A stretch of DNA of 57,743 bases. It comes from Candidatus Gastranaerophilales bacterium (GTDB lineage: Bacteria; Cyanobacteriota; Vampirovibrionia; Gastranaerophilales; Gastranaerophilaceae). The notes beneath the pieces are model-generated. The model was not told the origin of the DNA. It did no database searches and worked only from the letters and a program-made list of their open reading frames with translations. The stretch is from assembly GCA_900769645.1 (NCBI GenBank), contig CAAGHI010000078.1:1-57743 (forward strand), in the 5' to 3' direction. Positions within the stretch are counted from its first letter, which is position 1. Each line of letters opens with the position of its first letter. This document shows positions 18,524-26,065 of this stretch, one piece after another. The position numbers and the translations under genes are program-made.

Positions 18524-19078
18524 ATGGATAACAAACAAGACAATCAATCAAAGCGTAAATATTTTTTTGTAAACCCATTTGAAAAACAAAAAGAAAAAAA
18601 TCCGCTGGCGCCTTCTTATGTAAAACCGGACGGAACCGAGGTCATCGAGTTGCAAGAAGATTTTGGACTAAGGGTTTTGGAAAAAAATCCTAATGGCACT
18701 TTAATTATGCGCTGTTATGACAAAAAAAATAAGTTGTGGCTTGATTATGCTCGTCAGGGGAATTTTGAAATTGGGCACCATTATGACGAATGTGGAAATA
18801 TGGATTATAAGTATGATTCTGTATATGATGAGCATAACGTTCTTGCAATGAAAACGGAATATGATATGGAATATTATGACAATGGTGTAAAAAAGGCGGA
18901 AGTAATTACGACATTGACCGGAAATATTACAACATATTGTCAATATGATGAAACAGGAAAACGAACAGAAAAAATAGAAGAGCGAGGCACTGTAAAAACC
19001 TATTTTGACGAGAATGACAAGCCATATAAACGAGAAATTGATAGAGGTTCCGGTGGAATTATTACAGAACAGTTGTAA
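18524..19078 (+). CDS. Uncharacterised protein with YD/MORN-like repeats
   Basis: This 184-residue soluble protein has no signal peptide. After a charged N-terminus it carries short repeats rich in Y, D and G (HHYDECGNMDYKYD, YYDNGVKKAEV, YFDENDKPYKREI) that recall MORN or toxin-WNT/YD-like strands. The function is unknown. The ATG is six bases after TAATAT, without a ribosome site. Its downstream terminator seems to have been cut in two by an insertion at 19089. Confidence 0.6.
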   Translation: MDNKQDNQSKRKYFFVNPFEKQKEKNPLAPSYVKPDGTEVIELQEDFGLRVLEKNPNGTLIMRCYDKKNKLWLDYARQGNFEIGHHYDECGNMDYKYDSVYDEHNVLAMKTEYDMEYYDNGVKKAEVITTLTGNITTYCQYDETGKRTEKIEERGTVKTYFDENDKPYKREIDRGSGGIITEQL

Positions 19079-19088
19079 GTAAATATAA

Positions 19089-19108
19089 TCAAAAAAGCCC
19101 TTATAATA
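19089..19108. repeat. Left 20-bp direct repeat (candidate attachment site)
   Basis: The sequence is identical over 20 bases to 21821-21840. At the right copy it forms the first half of a perfect terminator hairpin next to tRNA-Pro; here the second half is missing. This fits the two ends of an inserted element. Confidence 0.5.
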
Positions 19109-19222
19109 AAACTTAATTTTATAAATAATAATATAAAATATTAATTTTTAATTTTTAATGCATATTATATGTGTTTGCTTATATTTTTATTATGCTAGTA
19201 TTGAATGTTTAAAATAAAAAAT

Positions 19223-19270
19223 TGGAAATAGACTTCCAAAACTTGACAAAATCATGTAATTATGGAAATA
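19223..19270 (+). promoter_or_regulatory. Palindromic direct-repeat block before the ATPase gene
   Basis: TGGAA-N6-TTCCA followed by AAACTTG and, 16 bases on, TTATGGAAAT. The same arrangement recurs at 20711-20756 after the gene (22 of 23 bases identical in the core). It may be an operator, a recombination end or a relic of duplication. Confidence 0.4.
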
Positions 19271-19288
19271 TAATTACGGGAGTTCGGC

Positions 19289-20482
19289 ATGATTAAACGA
19301 GATGAATATTTAAAAAAACTGATTGGGTTTAAAGATAAACAACTTATCAAGGTTATTACTGGTATTAGAAGATGTGGAAAATCTACATTATTAAAGATTT
19401 TTCGCAAATATCTGTTAGATAAAGGTGTAGATGAAAATCAGATTATATCTATAAATTTTGAAAATCCTGATTATGATGATTTAAGAGATTATAAGGCTTT
19501 ATACTCTTATTTAAAATCGAAATTGGTTACAGATGATAAATATTATATTTTACTTGATGAAATCCAAAATGTTACGGACTATCAAAAAGCAATAGATGGC
19601 TTATATATTCTAGATAATGTTGATTTGTACATAACTGGGTCAAACGCCTATTTTATGTCAGGAGAACTTGCAACTCTATTATCTGGTAGATATGTAGAAA
19701 TTCAAATGTTGCCACTTTCGTTTAAAGAATATGTTTCTGCATACAGTGAAAAAAGTGATTTGCCTACTCTTTATAGACAATATATAGAAAATAGTTCTTT
19801 TCCTTATGTTATTGAACTGGGAGAGGATAAAGAGCAAATAAGAGCTTATTTAAGTGGTATATATAATACCGTTATTTTAAAAGATGTTGTAAGCAGAAAA
19901 AATATTTCTGATGTTTCAGTGTTAGAAAGTATTGTAAAATTCATGTTTGACAACATTGGAAATATAACAACTCCTAAAAAAATTAGTGATACTATGACAT
20001 CAAAAGGTCGAAAAATATCCAATCATACGGTAGAAAATTATCTTGCCGCATTAGTTGATGGGTTTATATTATACAAAGCAGGAAGATATGATATTAAAGG
20101 GAAACAATATCTTGAAACGCAAGAGAAATACTATATATCAGATATAGGGCTTAGATATTTTCTTTTAGGTTCTAAGTATGTAGATATGGGACACATTTTA
20201 GAAAATATTGTTTATTTGGAGCTTATTCGCAGAGGTTATAAAGTATATATTGGGAAAATCGATAGTTTAGAAGTCGACTTTGTTGCAGAAAAGAATGGTG
20301 AAATCGAATATTATCAAGTGTCGCAAACTGTAATGGATAAAATGACATTAGACCGAGAACTAACTCCACTAAATATTATAAAAAATCACTATCCAAAATA
20401 CTTAATAACAATGGATAATATTCCAAATGTTTCACATAACGGAATTAAGCAAATTTACGCTTTGGATTGGTTGTTAGCATAA
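19289..20482 (+). CDS. AAA ATPase with DUF4143 domain
   Basis: This 397-residue protein has a P-loop (GIRRCGKSTLL, about 26-36), Walker B (YYILLDEIQNV) and a sensor-like TGSNAYFMSGELATLLSGR. A C-terminal DUF4143 region with a nuclease-like core follows (LENIVYLELIRRGYKVYIG...EVDFVAE). These AAA_14/DUF4143 proteins are common, often mobile, and of unproven function. It is flanked by two copies of a palindromic block and lies inside a decayed integrative element, which supports acquisition by transfer. Confidence 0.88.
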   Translation: MIKRDEYLKKLIGFKDKQLIKVITGIRRCGKSTLLKIFRKYLLDKGVDENQIISINFENPDYDDLRDYKALYSYLKSKLVTDDKYYILLDEIQNVTDYQKAIDGLYILDNVDLYITGSNAYFMSGELATLLSGRYVEIQMLPLSFKEYVSAYSEKSDLPTLYRQYIENSSFPYVIELGEDKEQIRAYLSGIYNTVILKDVVSRKNISDVSVLESIVKFMFDNIGNITTPKKISDTMTSKGRKISNHTVENYLAALVDGFILYKAGRYDIKGKQYLETQEKYYISDIGLRYFLLGSKYVDMGHILENIVYLELIRRGYKVYIGKIDSLEVDFVAEKNGEIEYYQVSQTVMDKMTLDRELTPLNIIKNHYPKYLITMDNIPNVSHNGIKQIYALDWLLA

Positions 20483-20710
20483 TAGTAAAAATAAAATCTT
20501 AATGACCCATGCCTGATCCATGCTTTTTATATTGATAAAATAGCCTAAAACTCTTTATATTGTCGCTTTTTTAGTTTTGTACAAAATAGCCAATTAAATA
20601 TGATATGCCCCATGCCTGTACTTTTTACTTATGTCACCCCCTATCAAAATTTAGAAGATTTGTTGGTAAAAATTACTTGTCTAGGTGATAAATGCTTGAA
20701 ATATAAAAGA

Positions 20711-20758
20711 TGGAAATACACTTCCAAAACTTGTTTGTTTTAGGTGGTTATGGAAATG
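20711..20758 (+). repeat. Second copy of the palindromic block after the ATPase gene
   Basis: TGGAA-N6-TTCCA-AAACTTG...TTATGGAAAT matches the block at 19223. The surrounding 20490-20820 has no gene; it also holds a repeated short phrase (cccatgcctg at about 20505 and 20611). Confidence 0.5.
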
Positions 20759-20832
20759 TGTTTGAAAGTTTTATAATAATGAATGTTGTATAACGAAATC
20801 AGGCATGTGAACTTATAAGTTCTCATGATAAG

Positions 20833-21245
20833 TTACTTAAAACTTCCGACTTTTCTACCGTAGCGGTCGTATTGGGTTGTTTTACCTGTGGAATCGGTTT
20901 TGAATGAGCCAGTTTTTCTACCGTATTTGTCATAAGATGTGGTTGTGCCGTTGGAGTTTGTTTTGTAGCACCAGTTTTTGAGCCATATTTATCGTATGTG
21001 GTGTAGCCTGATGATGTCTTTTTTATTGTACCTTGTTTAGAACCGTACTGGTTGTATTTTGTCGTCGTATTACCGTTGGTTTTGTAAGTTCCAGTGCGTG
21101 AACCGTATCTATCATAAGTTGTGGTTGTAGAGCTGTTTGTTCTATACGAGCCAGTTTTACTACCGTATTGGTTGTAGGTGTTACCTGCAAAAGCACTGCC
21201 AGTCAATAACAAATAAACAAATATAATTGCAAAAAGTTTTTTCAT
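20833..21245 (-). pseudogene. Secreted tandem-repeat protein, frameshifted
   Basis: The protein begins with a signal peptide (about 1-20) and then has repeats of about 20 residues built on YDxYGSKTGxYKTNxNxTT. The frame from the ATG covers four repeats and then turns into unrelated sequence, ending at 20823. Shifting frame once near 20966-20972 restores two more perfect repeats (SYDKYGRKTGSF and QYDRYGRKVGSF) and a stop at 20833. So one base appears to be missing. It could be a real mutation, a sequencing error or, less likely, programmed frameshifting. The function is unknown; the repeats suggest a cell-surface beta-rich protein. Confidence 0.7.
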
Positions 21246-21277
21246 AATTTTCTCCTAATATTAGAACGATTGTGATT

Positions 21278-21493
21278 TTAGCCTCCACCGCATACTTTAC
21301 AAGGTTTACCGCCGTTTTGAATAGCTTTTTGTCTGTCTATTTTTACACAGTTTTTAGTACACTTCTTTGCCCATTGACAAGATAGAGCGTGGTATTTATG
21401 TGTTTGTGTGTTATATACAACTGTGTCTGCCAAAACTGGTGTATTGGTAAGTATAAAAACACTTAGAAAAATAAAAGTTAAAAATTTTTTCAC
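21278..21493 (-). CDS. Small secreted cysteine-rich protein
   Basis: This 71-residue protein has a signal peptide (about 1-22). The mature part carries YHALSCQWAKKCTKNC and ends in GGKPCKVCGG. The pattern H-x3-C..C-x3-C...A...GxxPCxxC resembles the small zinc-binding module found at the end of secreted nucleases and Ada-like proteins. It lies 32 bases upstream of the repeat-protein gene on the same strand, likely in one transcript. The function is unknown. Confidence 0.7.
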   Translation of the reverse strand: MKKFLTFIFLSVFILTNTPVLADTVVYNTQTHKYHALSCQWAKKCTKNCVKIDRQKAIQNGGKPCKVCGGG

Positions 21494-21512
21494 GATTACT
21501 CCTTTGTGATTT

Positions 21513-21611
21513 TTAGAAATTATCGTCTTCTAGAGGAATTATTCCTATGTCATCAGCATTATTTTCTTCTTTGGTAGCTTTTTTATTCTCTAATAATGTT
21601 ATATCATAAGA
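21513..21611 (-). pseudogene. C-terminal fragment of a gene with an acidic tail (SSB-like?)
   Basis: Read leftwards, a frame open from about 21611 encodes GKSYDITLLENKK.. and ends DDIGIIPLEDDNF. It has no start of its own and is cut by the recombinase fragment that begins at the same place. The acidic end with a terminal phenylalanine recalls the tip of single-strand DNA-binding protein, but this is weak evidence. Confidence 0.3.
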
Positions 21612-21790
21612 TTTTCCATTGTTTAAGGCATATCTACGCATCTAGGTTGCTATCCCATAATGTACCGCTGAAATTTGTACAGGAGCAGTTAGGACATTCT
21701 ACACCTGTCACTACAATGACGACTTATAGTCACGTAATGTCTTGTGTAGGGGAGCAGGCAATGGATTTATTAGAAAAGTTAGAATGTTAG
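21611..21790 (+). pseudogene. C-terminal fragment of a tyrosine recombinase (integrase)
   Basis: The fragment keeps the end of the catalytic domain: HCLRHIYASRLL (H-x-x-R box), LGHSTPVTTMTTYSHVM (the second H and the nucleophile Y). Everything before the H-x-x-R box is missing, so it cannot be active. It points at tRNA-Pro and stops 63 bases from it, the usual position of an integrase gene beside its tRNA attachment site. Confidence 0.8.
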
Positions 21791-21820
21791 CAAAATATGA
21801 GCAAAATGATAGCTCAAAAA

Positions 21821-21850
21821 TCAAAAAAGCCCTTATAATAAGGGCTTTTT
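21821..21850. terminator. Bidirectional terminator next to tRNA-Pro, with right 20-bp repeat
   Basis: The perfect hairpin AAAAAGCCCTTA-taa-TAAGGGCTTTTT begins 4 bases from the tRNA end. Its first 20 bases (21821-21840) are the right copy of the 19089 repeat. Confidence 0.75.
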
Positions 21851-21853
21851 AAA

Positions 21854-21930
21854 TGGTCGGGATGACAAGATTTGAACTTGCGACCCCCGCGACCCGAACA
21901 CGGTGCGCTACCAGACTGCGCTACATCCCG
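21854..21930 (-). tRNA. tRNA-Pro (CGG)
   Basis: A complete cloverleaf with encoded CCA. The acceptor stem is CGGGATG/CATCCCG, the anticodon loop is TTCGGGT, so the anticodon is CGG, and the T-arm has TTCAAAT. It is the apparent insertion site of a decayed integrative element to its left. Confidence 0.95.
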
Positions 21931-22000
21931 ACATTTATCGTTATATTGCTATTTAATTTTCAAGTATTTATTAAATTTTAGTGGTATAGGAAATAGCAAG

Positions 22001-22098
22001 GCGCTACCATCACCTCTCCTCGAACGTGACATTTAGTCACCTTCGCGTCGGCAGAGTGCTACATCCCGACATTTATTGTTATATTGCTATTTGATTTT
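22001..22098 (-). repeat. Partial, interrupted duplicate of the tRNA-Pro 5' region
   Basis: The stretch 22058-22098 matches 21920-21960 (the 5' end of the tRNA and its upstream flank) in 39 of 41 bases. The block gcgctacca (22001-22009) matches the tRNA D-arm. About 48 unrelated bases, including a small GTGAC/GTCAC hairpin, separate the two pieces. It is a tRNA relic, not a functional tRNA. Confidence 0.65.
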
Positions 22099-22198
22099 AA
22101 AATAACGAATTAAAATCGCTATCTGTTACAAGTTCCTAAATAGTATATTTAAGAACCACATGAATTATAAATCGTAAATATTTTTTGTAAATTACCAA

Positions 22199-22236
22199 TT
22201 GCAAAATTTTTGAAAAAATGTTAGAATTATTATATG
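22199..22236 (+). promoter_or_regulatory. Leaderless-type promoter
   Basis: TTGCAA (22199-22204), 17-base spacer, TAGAAT (22222-22227), six bases, ATG at 22234. Transcription should start on or next to the start codon. Confidence 0.6.
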
Positions 22237-23313
22237 AATATTAGAGATTTTAGAAAATTTATTTTTATGAATTCACAATATTGTACTCATTATTTTGTTG
22301 GTAACAGTACAATTTTGGCAGGTATTTTGCGTAGTAATGGTTATCTTTATCCGCAAAGATTAGACAAAGCTGGTTTAAAAGAACTCGGCAAAGAATATCG
22401 AAAATATACGACAATTCTCAATAGTGTTGTAGCAATCGAAATTTTATTATTTATATATCTGATTGTTTTTCCACACTTTCTTCAATTTCTTGAAGGACAA
22501 TTCTTTGTTGTCGTGTTTTCTTTGTGTATGTTGCCATTAGTGGTACTTTATTTGACTTATGTTGTCGCAAATTCATTTTATGAAAAATATTTGATAAACC
22601 AATTTGGCTCATACAAAAAAACAGCATTTAAACCTGTTGTGAAATACATTGAAGAAGAAGATTTTGATGAATACGAAAAAACTCCGAGAAAAAGCATATA
22701 TGTGGCTTTGGTTCTTGCAATAATTTTTTGTGCATATATTTTGACACCGTTTATGATAAACGATATGAATTCAAGTAAAAATTATGGCGGAGCTGAAAGA
22801 CTTTCAAATCTATATTTGAAATTTGTTCCAATTTCTGCTGAAACTTATGCGTCTCGAGCTTATGCCAAACTTGGACAAAAGCAATATAAAGAGGCAATTG
22901 CAGATTTTGAATTAGCAAATAAATATAGTATGTCAGACAGTTTTTCTCCAGACATAATAGGCGTAAAGACATATTACATGTCATATTCAGATATGCTTAA
23001 TGAATTTGATAATGCGATTGCAGAAGAAGATGAGGAAGGTTCAAGGTATCTTTTGCGTTGTGAAAAAGCGATTTATCAACTAAAAAACAACAAAGATACA
23101 AAGGTGGCTTATTCTGAATTAAATCAAATTTTGACAGATTATGAGCGTGGAAAAGATGTTTATTTTTCACCACATTTAGCATATTTTATGAGAGGTCAGG
23201 CAAGAACAAGATTGGGCGATTTGCAAGGTGCTAAAAAGGATTTTGCGGAAGCTCGAAAAATGTGTCCTGATTGCAAATACAACTATGAAACAAATTTAAT
23301 CAGAAAACCGTAG
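22234..23313 (+). CDS. Membrane protein with C-terminal TPR region
   Basis: This 359-residue protein has a soluble N-terminus, two adjacent transmembrane helices (about 62-110), a charged linker, a third helix (about 153-173), and then TPR-like units (ASRAYAKLGQKQYKEAIADFELA; FMRGQARTRLGDLQGAKKDFAEARK). The TPR domain would face outside if the helix count is three. The function is unknown. The mRNA is probably leaderless. Confidence 0.75.
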   Translation: MNIRDFRKFIFMNSQYCTHYFVGNSTILAGILRSNGYLYPQRLDKAGLKELGKEYRKYTTILNSVVAIEILLFIYLIVFPHFLQFLEGQFFVVVFSLCMLPLVVLYLTYVVANSFYEKYLINQFGSYKKTAFKPVVKYIEEEDFDEYEKTPRKSIYVALVLAIIFCAYILTPFMINDMNSSKNYGGAERLSNLYLKFVPISAETYASRAYAKLGQKQYKEAIADFELANKYSMSDSFSPDIIGVKTYYMSYSDMLNEFDNAIAEEDEEGSRYLLRCEKAIYQLKNNKDTKVAYSELNQILTDYERGKDVYFSPHLAYFMRGQARTRLGDLQGAKKDFAEARKMCPDCKYNYETNLIRKP

Positions 23314-23384
23314 AATATTGCTCTGTTTGGTATTGAGTTTTTAATTTTTTTAAGTTATTCTAATCATACAAAAGGGAGAGATGT

Positions 23385-24656
23385 ATGCTTATTTTAGAAG
23401 ACTTGAAAGAAATTAATGACGTAATAAAAGAACTTGCAGAGTTTGTTCAAAACGATGAAACTGTTAAACCTGATTTTGAAGAATATATTAGAACCGTAAA
23501 CGGAATGAACTTTCAATCCGCTTGTTTTAACTATATTTTTGAGAGAAATCTTAATCACAAAAGCATTTTGACATTGTTTTTGGAAAATTCTAAAAAGCTA
23601 CCGGCTTCTACTAAAAAAATTGTGAAAGCTTTGATGAATTCAATGTCGTCAATATTTGAAGTCAAAAGAGTCTTACAGAACGGTTTTGATTTGAACAATA
23701 TTATTAACGAAAAAACTTATGGGGTTGTTTCGCTTGTAAAAATGACATCTTTCAGAGGAATTGGTGCCGGTCAATACGTTGTTGCAAGAATTTTCAAGTT
23801 TGAAAAAGCTTACTATTTGTTAGAAATTTCTGGAGTTTTACCTTCTTCAAGAAAAGATGATGCATTGAGATATTCTGTTGCGAAAATTATCCAAAACCCA
23901 GAACTTGTCTACCTTGACAATCCTGCAAAGCAAAAAGAAATTGAAAAAGAAGTAAAAGATATTTATGACAAATTTATTGAATTTTTTGGCAAAGATGAAA
24001 TTGTAACAACAAATAAGTTTGCAGATGACTTGATTGGTGCATTCAATGATTTTGCAGAAGGTGGCGAAAAGGTTGAATTTCAGGATAAAATCCAGCTTCC
24101 TGAGTGTTATAAATTTTTTGATGTTTCAGAATTCAACAATTCTTATGAAAACTTCTTAGAAAATTCGTTGGGAGGATTTTCTTCTCACAAGGAAACTTAT
24201 GATGTCGGAATTGTTTTTGACAAAGAGTTGGGGCTTTACGCAGTACCGTTTTTTGAAACTTTTAATAAGGTTTTTGAAGATCCTGAGAAAATTGAAAATG
24301 CTAAAGCTTGTGTTCAATTTTTCTTAGAAAACGATAAGTTTTCTGCAAATATTATCAAGCGTGTTGCGGAACGTCATGAAAACTTTATGGAAGTTGTAAA
24401 TAAGTTTTTAGGCACAAATTACAGTTTTGATGAGCTTTTAGGTCATTACAAGTCAAGATATTTGGAAAACAAAATTTTCTCATCAACTACTGTTTTGTAC
24501 AAGTCTAAGGCGTTTTCAAAAACTTTGGGTATAATCGAAGAAGATATTGAAAAACCAGAACTTGAAGGTATAGATTTGAGCAAAGTTGGCAGAAACGATC
24601 CTTGTCCATGCGGTAGTGGAAAGAAATTCAAAAAATGCTGTGGTGCAAATTTGTAA
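23385..24656 (+). CDS. Uncharacterised protein with C-terminal SEC-C zinc motif
   Basis: This 423-residue soluble protein is mostly helical and ends in VGRNDPCPCGSGKKFKKCC, the SEC-C motif. That motif binds zinc and, at the end of SecA, contacts SecB and ribosomes. Many unrelated proteins carry it as a docking tag. The main domain is not recognised. GGGAGAG precedes the start. The stretch after the gene (24657-25015) holds only dispersed repeats. Confidence 0.78.
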   Translation: MLILEDLKEINDVIKELAEFVQNDETVKPDFEEYIRTVNGMNFQSACFNYIFERNLNHKSILTLFLENSKKLPASTKKIVKALMNSMSSIFEVKRVLQNGFDLNNIINEKTYGVVSLVKMTSFRGIGAGQYVVARIFKFEKAYYLLEISGVLPSSRKDDALRYSVAKIIQNPELVYLDNPAKQKEIEKEVKDIYDKFIEFFGKDEIVTTNKFADDLIGAFNDFAEGGEKVEFQDKIQLPECYKFFDVSEFNNSYENFLENSLGGFSSHKETYDVGIVFDKELGLYAVPFFETFNKVFEDPEKIENAKACVQFFLENDKFSANIIKRVAERHENFMEVVNKFLGTNYSFDELLGHYKSRYLENKIFSSTTVLYKSKAFSKTLGIIEEDIEKPELEGIDLSKVGRNDPCPCGSGKKFKKCCGANL

Positions 24657-24689
24657 TTAGCGCATTGGAGTATTCGTTTTTATAATTAA

Positions 24690-25006
24690 ATTCTTAATAA
24701 AATGAAAATAGAAGCTATGTAATGCCTCTCTCCCTTGATTGGGGGGAGAAGGAGAGTGGGTGAATGGCTACATTATAGCAAGTTACAAAAATAAATTTTT
24801 TGTAACAGTAACTTTTGGACTTTGAGCTTCTTACATAGTATTATTGTCGGCATAGCAATGCCGACCTACTGCTGTCTTTTTAAATGTTGACTAAAGTAGT
24901 TGCAAGAATGACATGAATTGCGAAAAATTAACAAAAATAACTTCTATGTAACAGTCACTCCGGACTGCGATCCGGAGTCTATTCCAGATTTTAAATAGCA
25001 AGAATT
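24690..25006. repeat. Cluster of dispersed repeats
   Basis: It contains the ctctcccttgattggggggagaaggagag element (about 24727-24757), the hairpin gtcggcatagcaatgccgac (24848-24867), and a family A unit with ACTCCGGA-N6-TCCGGAGT (about 24957-24979) and ttttaaatagcaagaa. No gene is seen. Confidence 0.7.
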
Positions 25007-25015
25007 TTTCTCTTT

Positions 25016-26020
25016 TTATTCTGCTAAAACCTTGTTCACAATATCTTGTGCAGAGATTTTCAAACAATCCAATTTTTCGCAAGTTGTTTGTCTATAAGCC
25101 CAAAGACAAGGTTTTATAGGGCATTTGTCATTCGCTTTAACTGCAGTGACAAGTTCTGATTGCGGTATTAAAACTTTATCGTCAGTTGGCCCAAAAATTA
25201 CATAAGTTCTTGTTTTCATCGCAACTGCGACATGCAAAGGTGCAGAATCTGAACAAATAAACTTTTCTGCTTGCCCGATTAGAATTGCTAAGTCTTTTAA
25301 ACTTTTGGTTTTGCCATAAAGATTTGTAAAATTAGGTGAATTTACAAATTCTGGTGAGGCTGATAACTGCTCCAAAATCTTTGCAATAACTTCATTATCG
25401 TCAGGTCCACCGGCAAGCATAACGTGTTTGCCTTGTGCAAGAAGCAATTCGACTACATTTGCCCAAACTTCAGCTCCGATAGTCTTAACCATGCCCTTGT
25501 TTACGCTCATTTTGCTTACTCCTGGGTGAATAAGAACGGAATTTGTGATTTTTTCTTGTGCAGGAACATTAATTTCCGGTAACTCTGTTTTATAGTTCGT
25601 AATCGGTGAAATCAAGTCGTGATACATTGCACAAGCATATTGATTTTTATTTAGCGGAACAGCTTTGGTCAACAAAATTTGGCTCAATTTTCCTGTATCA
25701 TACCCGTAACGCTTTTTTATCCCCATAAGTGTCAATAAGATACTAATCAACTTGTTGCCACCTGATGAAATCACCATGTCAAAGTGCCCTTTTCGTGCCC
25801 AAAATACAAGTTTTAAAAGTTCTGCGTACTTGTTTTTGCCTTTTACATCAATCAGAAACAAGTCGTCAATAATGTCTGTCAAATCCTTTACACTCTTGCT
25901 TCTCGGCTCAAGTGCAAGAGTTATTTTTGAGTTTGGAAATTCTTTTTTTAAAGATATAAGTGTTGGGAGAAAAAATATTTCGTCACCAATTCCGCCAAAA
26001 TTTATTGCTAATATGTTCAT
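25016..26020 (-). CDS. Glycosyltransferase family 9 (heptosyltransferase-like)
   Basis: This 334-residue enzyme has the two Rossmann halves of the GT-B fold: ILAINFGGIGDEIFFLPTL at the start, and VLIHPGVSK, MLAGGPDD and FICSDSAPLHVAVAMKTRTYVIFGPTD in the C-terminal half. These are the GT9 signatures of lipopolysaccharide heptosyltransferases. It probably adds a sugar to a surface lipid at the cytoplasmic membrane. TATAAT ends six bases before the ATG at 26020; a start six codons earlier would lie inside the -10 element, so I rejected it. Confidence 0.85.
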   Translation of the reverse strand: MNILAINFGGIGDEIFFLPTLISLKKEFPNSKITLALEPRSKSVKDLTDIIDDLFLIDVKGKNKYAELLKLVFWARKGHFDMVISSGGNKLISILLTLMGIKKRYGYDTGKLSQILLTKAVPLNKNQYACAMYHDLISPITNYKTELPEINVPAQEKITNSVLIHPGVSKMSVNKGMVKTIGAEVWANVVELLLAQGKHVMLAGGPDDNEVIAKILEQLSASPEFVNSPNFTNLYGKTKSLKDLAILIGQAEKFICSDSAPLHVAVAMKTRTYVIFGPTDDKVLIPQSELVTAVKANDKCPIKPCLWAYRQTTCEKLDCLKISAQDIVNKVLAE

Positions 26021-26065
26021 AAACAAATTATATAACAAAAAGATTTTTTGTAGTATTATAAGCCT
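26021..26065. promoter_or_regulatory. Divergent leaderless promoters in a 45-bp gap
   Basis: The gap between the two start codons holds TATAAT (minus, 26027-26032) and TATTAT (plus, 26054-26059), each exactly six bases from its ATG. Neither gene has a Shine-Dalgarno sequence. Confidence 0.6.

Noticed and set aside
22001..22098. Second tRNA-Pro gene
   Set aside because: Only the 5' part matches, it is interrupted, and there is no anticodon arm or 3' acceptor strand.
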